A stretch of 14,213 nucleotides of DNA from Treponema sp. (GTDB taxonomy: Bacteria; Spirochaetota; Spirochaetia; Treponematales; Breznakiellaceae): NCBI GenBank assembly GCA_031290325.1, contig JAITNU010000001.1, positions 1 to 14,213 of the forward strand, in the 5' to 3' direction. Position numbers and translations under genes: made by a program. How positions within the stretch are numbered: position 1 is the stretch's first letter; each line of letters begins with the position of its first letter. Below the pieces are notes generated by a model. That model made no database searches. It was given only the letters and a program-made list of their open reading frames with translations, and was not told where the DNA came from. Below, in pieces: positions 1 to 5,581 of this stretch.

Positions 1-54
1 TCTATTAGAAATGAGCATTTAAGGATACGCTACTGTTAAAAATACACAATCTTA

Positions 55-62
55 TGTATAAT
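55..62 (+). promoter_or_regulatory. Possible -10 element of the NifA-like gene
   Basis: A TGTATAAT sequence (extended -10 style, TATAAT at 57-62) lies 11 bases before the ATG at 74. No good -35 hexamer is visible at the right distance; the best candidate near 34-39 is poor. If used, transcription would start around 69, only a few bases before the start codon. This is a weak call based on one hexamer. Confidence 0.3.
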
Positions 63-73
63 CATCAGCTATT

Positions 74-1648
74 ATGGAACCTTTAGAAGTCGCGGATCAG
101 GAACGGGCGGACTTGGAACTGCTTTTTGATATAGCCCGGACTTTTGATAAGCATGTGGAACTGCGAACCGCCCTTGGCCCCCTTTTGAATCTGCTTGAAA
201 CCCGTGCAGGGCTGACCTGGGGTATGGTAACGCTCCTGGACCGTGCAACGGGGATGCTCAAGATAGAGGAAGCCCACGGCTTAAGTGCTGAAGAAAAAAG
301 CCGCGGGGTCTACCGGCTGGGAGAAGGGCTGGTGGGCCGGGTTTTTGAAAGCGGTCTGGCGCTCATGACCCCGGACCTTTCAAAGGAGACCCATTTCCTC
401 AACCGTGCAAAAAACCGGACTCAGAAAGATATGAAGGGCCTGACCTACTACTGCGTCCCTATCTGCTCTGGCAACGGGGTCATAGGCACCCTTTCCGCAG
501 AACGCCGGATTACCGGGGATGTTCTGGAGATTCAGATGGCCCGGGACAAGGGGGTTCTGGAAAAGATTTCTTCGATAATCGCTGATTCTGCAAAACTACG
601 GGAACGTATCCTGGAAGAGCAGTTCCGGCTGCACCGGAACGAGCTTCTGGGGGATGAACGGACCGGTAAAGCCGGGCGTATCGTGGAGGGAAGCGCCATG
701 ATCGGGACCGGTAAGGCCATGCGGGGGGTCTACGAAATGATCGCCCAGGTTGCCCCCAGTGAGGCCACGGTGCTCATCACCGGGGAGAGCGGAACCGGTA
801 AGGAGCTGGTGGCCGCAGAGGTGCACCGTCTCTCAAAACGTTCTGCTGAGGCGCTGATCAAGATAAACTGCGCTGCCCTCCCTGAATCGATCATTGAAAG
901 CGAACTCTTTGGCCACGAAAAAGGGGCCTTCACCGGGGCACATTCCCAACGTAAGGGCTGGTTCGAGCTTGCCCACCGGGGGACAATTTTTCTGGATGAA
1001 ATCGCGGAACTGTCCCCCCATATTCAGGTAAAACTCCTGCGGGTGCTCCAGGAACGGGAACTGGAACGGGTCGGGGGTAACACAACCATCAAGGTTGATG
1101 TCAGGCTCATTGCCGCGACCAACCGGCATTTGGAGGAAGCGGTCAAGGCGGGCCAGTTCCGGGAGGACCTCTACTACCGCCTCAATGTATTTCCCCTCCA
1201 CATCCCCCCCTTGCGGGAACGGAAAAGCGATATCGTCCTCTTGGCGGATCATTTTACGGAAAAATACGCGGAAAAGAACGGCAAACTCATCAAACGTATC
1301 TCCACCCCTGCCATTGACCTCCTCACCAGGTACTCCTGGCCGGGCAATGTCCGGGAATTGGAGAACTGTATTGAACGGGCGGTGATTCTTTCCAACGACA
1401 TGGTGATTCATTCATATAACCTGCCGCCTAGCCTCCAATCCGCGGTTTCGACCAAGACTGAGCCTACCACCACCCTCCAGGCTGCCCTTTCCCGGCTTGA
1501 GAAGGAACTCATTGTGGAGGCTTTGAAGATCAGCGATGGTAACATGGCCGCTGCTGCCCGGCGTCTTGGCATCACGGAACGCCAGATGGGGCTGCGGGTT
1601 CGTCATTACGGGATAAACTGGCGTCTTTATCGCACTACAAAAGGGTAA
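74..1648 (+). CDS. nifA: NifA-like sigma-54-dependent transcriptional activator (GAF-AAA+-HTH)
   Basis: This 524-residue bacterial enhancer-binding protein would activate RNA polymerase carrying sigma-54. Residues about 15-180 form a GAF-type sensor. Residues about 205-440 form the AAA+ ATPase: Walker A GESGTGKE at 237-244, the sigma-54-contacting GAFTGA loop intact at 284-289, Walker B GTIFLDEI at 303-310, and WPGNVREL at 422-429. The C-terminal helix-turn-helix (about 485-515, containing ARRLGITERQMGLRVRHYGI) resembles NifA more than NtrC, and there is no receiver domain. An in-frame stop at 59-61 makes the ATG at 74 the earliest ATG, yet no Shine-Dalgarno is visible. No C-X4-C metal motif of oxygen-sensitive alphaproteobacterial NifA is seen in the linker. 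Its neighbours (amtB, glnK, glnN, each transcription unit with a sigma-54 promoter) make nitrogen control a reasonable inference. The family is certain; the symbol nifA is tentative, since no nif structural gene is in the window. Confidence 0.85.
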   Translation: MEPLEVADQERADLELLFDIARTFDKHVELRTALGPLLNLLETRAGLTWGMVTLLDRATGMLKIEEAHGLSAEEKSRGVYRLGEGLVGRVFESGLALMTPDLSKETHFLNRAKNRTQKDMKGLTYYCVPICSGNGVIGTLSAERRITGDVLEIQMARDKGVLEKISSIIADSAKLRERILEEQFRLHRNELLGDERTGKAGRIVEGSAMIGTGKAMRGVYEMIAQVAPSEATVLITGESGTGKELVAAEVHRLSKRSAEALIKINCAALPESIIESELFGHEKGAFTGAHSQRKGWFELAHRGTIFLDEIAELSPHIQVKLLRVLQERELERVGGNTTIKVDVRLIAATNRHLEEAVKAGQFREDLYYRLNVFPLHIPPLRERKSDIVLLADHFTEKYAEKNGKLIKRISTPAIDLLTRYSWPGNVRELENCIERAVILSNDMVIHSYNLPPSLQSAVSTKTEPTTTLQAALSRLEKELIVEALKISDGNMAAAARRLGITERQMGLRVRHYGINWRLYRTTKG

Positions 1649-1653
1649 TTTTG

Positions 1654-1671
1654 TCCTACATTTTGGTAGGA
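1654..1671. terminator. Small hairpin just after the NifA-like gene
   Basis: TCCTAC (1654-1659) and GTAGGA (1666-1671) form a perfect 6-bp stem with a 6-base loop, starting five bases after the stop codon. There is no following T-run on the plus strand, so termination is possible but poorly supported. Confidence 0.25.
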
Positions 1672-1692
1672 ATAAACTCAAGCAATAAAACT

Positions 1693-1750
1693 CCGTGGAT
1701 TAACGCTGATTTTTCCAGAGGATTCTGTGTTAATCCGCGAAAATCCATGG
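1693..1750. repeat. Imperfect intergenic inverted repeat between convergent genes
   Basis: CCGTGGATT (1693-1701) is answered by AATCCATGG (1742-1750) with one G-U pair. Inside it, GGATTAACGCTGA (1697-1709) is answered by TCTGTGTTAATCC (1724-1736) with one mismatch and one G-U pair. On the minus strand the structure is followed by GGAGTTTTATTGC, so it could end the two-gene membrane operon. Its sequence style (repeated AATCC / GGATTAA phrases) suggests a dispersed intergenic repeat. Confidence 0.5.
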
Positions 1751-1780
1751 ACTTCTTATGTATTTTGATTCTAGCGTTTA

Positions 1781-2548
1781 TTACTCCTCGCCGGGAAGCA
1801 GCACCTTGATCTGCCCCTGGTTGTACAAAAACTTGGTGCTAAAATACGTTACCGGCAGCAGGGCGATCATGATAAACCCCTGATAGAGGGCCAGCAGGAT
1901 GGGCTGCTTCAATACATAGATCACAAAAAGATTCACCGCGATTATCAGAATCACCGGCAGTATCATCCCTTTCAGCCGCCCCTTGGCCCGAATGCCGCCC
2001 CCCAGATTGCTGCTCATTGACCCCATAGCCAGGGACCCAAAGAGGGCCGGAACGATGTTGGAGGAGGCCAGCTTTACCGGCGCCAGGGTCAACACCGGGG
2101 TCAGGGGCAGGATCAGAAGAACCCCCAGGAACACCACCAGGATCGTAACAAAACTGGAAACACTCACCGCAATAGAGGTAACAATGTCCGCGTCCTCAGT
2201 GCCAGCTTCCACATCCAGGATCTGTAAGGCCGTATTCGCCACCGGTAACTTCAGGTTTGTGATGTTCCCGGTGATCTGGGCCAGGTAGATGGAACTGCCG
2301 AAGATCGGCGTATAGGCGATAACCTCTGAAATCGCCCCGGGAACAAAAAGCGCCAGCAAGCCCAGGGAGGTGGTGAAGATCTTGACAATACCGGGCATGG
2401 CGTCGAAATATATCCCTGTAAAGATCGGCATCCCCAGCATGATGAGCACCGCGCAGACCGCGCCAATACGCCCCAGCCGGTGCATGGAATTGATGTGGGC
2501 CTTACCTGGGGCATCAATTTTTTCTGTTTTGTTTTCTTTATCAGCCAT
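1781..2548 (-). CDS. Multi-pass membrane protein, partner of the DUF5058-type protein
   Basis: This 255-residue integral membrane protein has no function I can assign. After a charged, soluble N-terminus (1-22) there are about six or seven hydrophobic segments (roughly 24-46, 52-72, 76-92, 122-150, 160-180, 194-214, 216-236). A polar, glycine-rich stretch at about 78-102 (TPIFGSSIYLAQITGNITN) and another at 175-187 (GSMSSNLGGG) look like substrate-pathway or re-entrant segments of a transporter, which is inference. The start is set by AAGGAG at 2557-2562, eight bases before the ATG. It lies 48 bp downstream of the DUF5058-type gene on the same strand, so the two probably form one operon and perhaps a hetero-oligomeric permease. 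No ATP-binding or periplasmic-binding component is adjacent. Confidence 0.75.
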   Translation of the reverse strand: MADKENKTEKIDAPGKAHINSMHRLGRIGAVCAVLIMLGMPIFTGIYFDAMPGIVKIFTTSLGLLALFVPGAISEVIAYTPIFGSSIYLAQITGNITNLKLPVANTALQILDVEAGTEDADIVTSIAVSVSSFVTILVVFLGVLLILPLTPVLTLAPVKLASSNIVPALFGSLAMGSMSSNLGGGIRAKGRLKGMILPVILIIAVNLFVIYVLKQPILLALYQGFIMIALLPVTYFSTKFLYNQGQIKVLLPGEE

Positions 2549-2596
2549 GATGTTTTCTCCTTAAAAAAAATAAAAAAATCCTTTGGTTAAACGAAC

Positions 2597-3322
2597 TCAA
2601 CCTAGCAAACCCGCCCAGAGTACCGAAGATACCATGGCAAGCAAGAGGCTGATGGCCAGGATAAAACTCCGCAGCCAGGCGATTTTTCCTGCTGTTGCGA
2701 CCTTGTCCAGGACAACCGTGATGACCCCGCTGGTAATCAGGGTCAGGAGCTTCACGATCCCGTGCTTGCTGAAATCGAGAAACATGGGGACTACAAAGAC
2801 CCCCAGAATGACCATCATAAACACGCTGCCCCCCAGGGCACCCCAGCGCTTGTCCCCGGCTTTCAGCTCCATGGTTCCCGATTGAATCCGCTTGGACACA
2901 AAGGGGGAGAAGAACAGCCCCCCGATGATACCGATGGACATGACAAACATGACCAGCACGAAGTCCTCCCCGGTGGCCTGGGAAAGCTGGGACATCTCAA
3001 GACCCCCGGCCTTGATCGCCGAATCAATGGCCATGGTTTCGTAGGTTACGGAGCCCACTACCGAAAGCCGCCACCAGGGCCAGGGAATACCCAAGATCGC
3101 GGCCAGGGAAAAGAAGCCGATGACCACTGCCAAAGACGGGATGATCGTGGCAGATACCGAGGCCTTCACTACGGTCATCAGTTTTTCCCGGGAATAGCCC
3201 TTGGCCAAGGCCCGCTTCCAGGATTTCCGCATGGAAACAATGGCAAGTCCCGCCACATACAGGATGCCGATACTTACCATCACATAGACCAGCCAATGAT
3301 TGGCAATGTCATAGAAACTCAT
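2597..3322 (-). CDS. DUF5058-type multi-pass membrane protein
   Basis: This 241-residue integral membrane protein matches, from memory, the pattern of the uncharacterised DUF5058 family: an N-terminal helix starting FYDIANHWLVY, a basic loop with SMRKSWKRALAKGYSREKL at about 30-48, and the signature GIPWPWWRLSVVGSVTYE at 78-95. About six hydrophobic segments are visible (near 10-30, 53-79, 120-142, 161-182, 187-205, 216-239). The start is supported by AAAGGAG shortly upstream of the ATG. It is the first gene of a two-gene operon with its own sigma-70-type promoter and is transcribed divergently from amtB. A transport role for a nitrogenous solute would suit the location between a NifA-like regulator and ammonium-uptake genes, but nothing in the sequence identifies a substrate. 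Confidence 0.75.
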   Translation of the reverse strand: MSFYDIANHWLVYVMVSIGILYVAGLAIVSMRKSWKRALAKGYSREKLMTVVKASVSATIIPSLAVVIGFFSLAAILGIPWPWWRLSVVGSVTYETMAIDSAIKAGGLEMSQLSQATGEDFVLVMFVMSIGIIGGLFFSPFVSKRIQSGTMELKAGDKRWGALGGSVFMMVILGVFVVPMFLDFSKHGIVKLLTLITSGVITVVLDKVATAGKIAWLRSFILAISLLLAMVSSVLWAGLLG

Positions 3323-3381
3323 GTTATTCTCCTTTATTAATATAGGGTCTTATGGTTCAGTAGATGTTACAGAACTAATTC

Positions 3382-3410
3382 AGTATAATAAATCTTATAA
3401 GGGGTATCAA
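3382..3410 (-). promoter_or_regulatory. Sigma-70-type promoter of the two-gene membrane operon
   Basis: On the minus strand TTGATA (3410-3405) and TATACT (3387-3382) are separated by exactly 17 bases, five of six matches for each box. Transcription would begin near 3375, giving an approximately 50-base leader before the ATG at 3322. No sigma-54 motif is seen on this strand, so this operon appears to use housekeeping sigma. Confidence 0.6.
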
Positions 3411-3521
3411 GTTTTATTACTAAAAACTTCAATTCGGAACATACATTTCTGTGGCTTTTCTACATCATTTCTTTATAAAATACCTGCATGTATACCAAAA
3501 AAGCTGTAATCGGTTCTCCAA

Positions 3522-3536
3522 GATACGGCGAGTATC
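3522..3536. promoter_or_regulatory. Candidate activator-binding inverted repeat upstream of amtB
   Basis: GATAC-GGCGA-GTATC is a perfect 5-5-5 inverted repeat centred at 3529, about 96 bp before the predicted sigma-54 transcription start at 3625. The same geometry occurs before glnN at almost the same distance, and both spacers begin with GGC. NtrC sites have the same arm-5-arm layout, but the arms here are not the NtrC consensus. Confidence 0.5.
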
Positions 3537-3555
3537 CGCAAATGGCTCAAGAAAC

Positions 3556-3566
3556 TGACATGGTCA
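3556..3566. promoter_or_regulatory. Second inverted repeat upstream of amtB
   Basis: TGAC-ATG-GTCA is a perfect 4-3-4 inverted repeat centred at 3561, about 64 bp before the predicted start and 32 bp (three helical turns) from the repeat at 3522-3536. Its TGAC/GTCA arms match those of the repeat before glnN, but the spacing is four bases shorter. It could be a second activator site or chance. Confidence 0.35.
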
Positions 3567-3597
3567 AAGGGTTGTTCACTCCTCATTTTTCTCCTTC

Positions 3598-3614
3598 TTG
3601 GCATAGTTTTTGCT
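3598..3614 (+). promoter_or_regulatory. Sigma-54 (-24/-12) promoter of amtB-glnK
   Basis: TTGGCAT-AGTTT-TTGCT matches the consensus YTGGCAC-N5-TTGCW in all but one key base. GG lies at 3600-3601 and GC at 3612-3613, with the required 10 bases between. The predicted start is near 3625, leaving a 26-base leader that contains AGGAGG at 3637-3642, eight bases before the GTG codon. Confidence 0.85.
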
Positions 3615-3650
3615 TATATAAAACACAGCAACTTATAGGAGGACATAAAA

Positions 3651-4985
3651 GTGCGAAAAAAAATTGTTATGGTAATGATCCTGTTCCTATGCATAGGGAT
3701 TTCCCTGTTTGCCCAGGAAGCGGAGTACACCGCAGTGGATGCCCTGGATATGGTGTGGTTATTCCTCGGCGCATCTCTGGTATTTGTCATGCAGGCAGGG
3801 TTCGCGATGGTAGAAACCGGTCTTACCCGTGCAAAAAATGCCACCAATATCGTGATGAAAAACCTGATGGATTTCTGCCTTGGGGCGATTGTGTATTGGG
3901 CTATTGGCTGGGGGCTGATGTATGGAAGAGATGCCTTGGGTGGACTTATCGGCACTTCGGATTTCTTTAAGGCCCCTATGGATGCAGGCAGGGAATCGGC
4001 TCTTTTCTACCGGGATTGGTTTTTCCAGGTGGTGTTCGCGGCAACTTCAGCGACTATTGTCTCTGGGGCCATGGCAGAACGGACCCAGTTCAAGTCCTAC
4101 TTGATCTATACCTGTTTTATCTCGGCCCTTATCTACCCGATTTCCGGGCACTGGATTTGGGGCGGCGGCTGGCTCTCGAAGCTCGGATTCCACGACTTCG
4201 CCGGTTCCACGGTGGTCCACTCAGTGGGCGGCTGGGCAGCGCTGATAGGCGCACGGGTCCTGGGGCCTCGGGAGGGTAAATATCTCAAAGCCCCTGACGG
4301 ACGGGTTACGGTTAAGGCCTTCCCAGGTCACAACATACCCCTGGCCATGCTGGGGATCTTCCTCCTCTGGTTCGGCTGGTACGGGTTCAACGGGGCATCC
4401 ACCCTTTCCGGGTCTGATCCGGGCATTGCCCGGATCTGCGTCACCACTACTCTGGCAGCTTCCGCCGGAACGATTGCAGCGCTCTTTACTTCCTGGATCT
4501 GGTTCAAGAAACCTGATGCCTCTATGTCAATGAATGGCGCCCTGGCGGGGCTGGTGGCTATAACCGCCCCCTGCGCCGTGGTATCTCCTGGGGCGGCAGT
4601 TGTTATCGGCCTCATCGGCGGTATCCTGGTGGTGCTGGCGGTCGAGTTTATTGACAAGGTACTCAAGATCGATGACCCGGTAGGGGCTTCTTCGGTACAC
4701 CTGGTCTGCGGTATCTTTGGGACCCTGGCTGTTGGTATCTGGGGAAATGTAGAAGGCATGGCAGTCGGGATCCTCCACGGCGGTGGCTTCCATCAGTTGG
4801 GGGTCCAGATGCTGGGTGTTCTTTCAGTAGGCGCCTGGGCAGCAGTCACCAGTCTTGTCCTCTTCCTGGTCATTAAAGCGATAACCGGTCTGCGGGTCAG
4901 TCCCAAGGAAGAAATGATGGGTCTTGACATCACTGAACACAAGGCCGAAGCCTATACGGGCTTTCAGATCTTCAGCAATATGTAA
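3651..4985 (+). CDS. amtB: Ammonium transporter AmtB
   Basis: This 444-residue Amt/Rh-family channel conducts ammonium/ammonia across the inner membrane as a trimer. The first 22 residues (MRKKIVMVMILFLCIGISLFAQ) form a signal peptide, as in many bacterial AmtB proteins. Family landmarks are present: the conserved Asp182 and first pore His190 in DFAGSTVVH (182-190), the second pore His350 in SSVHLVCGIFG, and the Phe pair of the periplasmic gate near 124-125. The cytoplasmic tail EEMMGLDITEHKAEAYTG (420-437) matches the segment that contacts PII. The start is GTG with a strong AGGAGG eight bases upstream. glnK follows after 10 bases, the classical amtB-glnK pairing, in which PII plugs the channel under nitrogen sufficiency. 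A sigma-54 promoter indicates induction by nitrogen limitation. Confidence 0.95.
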   Translation: MRKKIVMVMILFLCIGISLFAQEAEYTAVDALDMVWLFLGASLVFVMQAGFAMVETGLTRAKNATNIVMKNLMDFCLGAIVYWAIGWGLMYGRDALGGLIGTSDFFKAPMDAGRESALFYRDWFFQVVFAATSATIVSGAMAERTQFKSYLIYTCFISALIYPISGHWIWGGGWLSKLGFHDFAGSTVVHSVGGWAALIGARVLGPREGKYLKAPDGRVTVKAFPGHNIPLAMLGIFLLWFGWYGFNGASTLSGSDPGIARICVTTTLAASAGTIAALFTSWIWFKKPDASMSMNGALAGLVAITAPCAVVSPGAAVVIGLIGGILVVLAVEFIDKVLKIDDPVGASSVHLVCGIFGTLAVGIWGNVEGMAVGILHGGGFHQLGVQMLGVLSVGAWAAVTSLVLFLVIKAITGLRVSPKEEMMGLDITEHKAEAYTGFQIFSNM

Positions 4986-4995
4986 GGAGCACACA

Positions 4996-5337
4996 ATGAA
5001 ACTAATTATCGCCTATATACAGCCCCATATATTGAACGAGGTCAAGCAGGAATTGTACAAGGCCGAGGTGTACAAGATCTCGGTAACCAATGCCATGGGC
5101 TGCGGACAGCAAAAGGGGTACACCGAACAGTACCGGGGCATTGAAATGGAGGTGAACCTCCTCAAGAAGATCCGGATAGAAATCGCCGTGAACGATACCT
5201 TTGTCAAGCCTACGGTGGATGCTATCATCCGGGGCGCCCGGAGCGGAGAAATCGGAGATGGGAAGATATTCATCCTACCCATTGAAGAATGTATCCGAAT
5301 TCGGACCGGTGAAACCGGTTCTGCCGCGATTGGATAA
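4996..5337 (+). CDS. glnK: PII nitrogen signal-transduction protein (GlnK-type)
   Basis: This 113-residue PII protein is full length. PII trimers bind ATP/ADP and 2-oxoglutarate and control AmtB and nitrogen regulators. The T-loop region GQQKGYTEQYRGIEMEV (37-53) aligns without gaps to E. coli GlnB; Gln39 and Lys58 (2-oxoglutarate binding) and Tyr46 are present, but position 51, the uridylylated tyrosine in enteric PII, is Met. The second signature, IGDGKIFILPIEECIRIRTG, is intact in the C-terminal half. The start is fixed by AAGGAG about six bases before the ATG at 4996; a longer in-frame reading back into amtB (4924) has no PII homology in its extra 24 residues. It is co-transcribed with amtB. 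Whether it is modified at all is unknown; no glnD is visible. Confidence 0.95.
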   Translation: MKLIIAYIQPHILNEVKQELYKAEVYKISVTNAMGCGQQKGYTEQYRGIEMEVNLLKKIRIEIAVNDTFVKPTVDAIIRGARSGEIGDGKIFILPIEECIRIRTGETGSAAIG

Positions 5338-5352
5338 GGGCGGGATGACCGG

Positions 5353-5390
5353 GGACACAAAGGCTTAATTCCTTTGTGTCCTTTGTGTTT
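5353..5390 (+). terminator. Strong hairpin terminator after amtB-glnK
   Basis: GGACACAAAGG (5353-5363) and CCTTTGTGTCC (5371-5381) form a perfect 11-bp stem with a 7-base loop 15 bases after the glnK stop. It is followed by TTTGTGTTTT, a moderately T-rich tail. The right arm continues as a direct duplication (CCTTTGTGT CCTTTGTGT), a phrase also found in the hairpin after glnN, so this may be a member of a dispersed repeat family acting as terminator. Confidence 0.65.
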
Positions 5391-5455
5391 TACCATAAAT
5401 CACTACATTTTTGTATGAAAAAAAATGAAACATACTTTTATGTGTCTTTTTGAAA

Positions 5456-5470
5456 TGACCGGCAGGGTCA
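5456..5470. promoter_or_regulatory. Candidate activator-binding inverted repeat upstream of glnN
   Basis: TGACC-GGCAG-GGTCA is a perfect 5-5-5 inverted repeat centred at 5463, about 94 bp before the predicted sigma-54 start. The layout and the ACC...GGT inner arms resemble the NtrC box (GCACC-N5-GGTGC). The amtB promoter has a repeat of identical geometry at nearly the same distance. A further AT-rich repeat, ACATA-CTTT-TATGT, lies at 5430-5443, but I give it little weight. Confidence 0.5.
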
Positions 5471-5529
5471 AGATCGTCCCTTTTTCTGCTTCTTTGCCTT
5501 TTTGATGGATGAGGGGCTATGTTGACTGC

Positions 5530-5546
5530 TTGGCACACTTATTGCT
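5530..5546 (+). promoter_or_regulatory. Sigma-54 (-24/-12) promoter of glnN
   Basis: TTGGCAC-ACTTA-TTGCT is a full match to the sigma-54 consensus YTGGCAC-N5-TTGCW, with GG at 5532-5533 and GC at 5544-5545 separated by 10 bases. The predicted start is near 5557, giving a 25-base leader that holds GGAGG at 5571-5575. Confidence 0.9.
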
Positions 5547-5581
5547 ATTATAATTACACAAAATGAATACGGAGGATGCTA

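Larger units (their letters stand above)
3323..3650. other. Divergent regulatory intergenic region between the membrane operon and amtB
   Basis: This 328-base AT-rich stretch contains no convincing gene. It holds a sigma-70-type promoter firing left, and two inverted repeats and a sigma-54 promoter firing right, each listed separately. Short open frames running through it lack ribosome-binding sites and family resemblance. Confidence 0.7.

Noticed and set aside
833..1411. 192-codon open frame opposite the NifA-like gene
   Set aside because: It lies wholly inside a well-supported AAA+ coding region on the other strand and has no family resemblance.
3488..3970. Open frame of 160 codons overlapping the amtB start
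   Set aside because: It has no ribosome-binding site, runs through the sigma-54 promoter, and its translation is the frame-shifted shadow of AmtB.
4924..4995. Longer PII reading starting inside amtB
   Set aside because: The extra 24 residues have no PII homology, and a good ribosome-binding site precedes the ATG at 4996.
5413..5435. GTATG-N13-CATAC repeat before glnN
   Set aside because: Short arms in an AT-rich stretch with a long spacer, and no counterpart before amtB.
5576..5581. ATG at 5576 as the glnN start
   Set aside because: It directly abuts the GGAGG at 5571-5575; the ATG at 5582 has proper spacing.
3323..5581. Classical NifA upstream sites (TGT-N10-ACA)
   Set aside because: Scanning both upstream regions gave only a TGT-N9-ACA near 3450 and no exact match.
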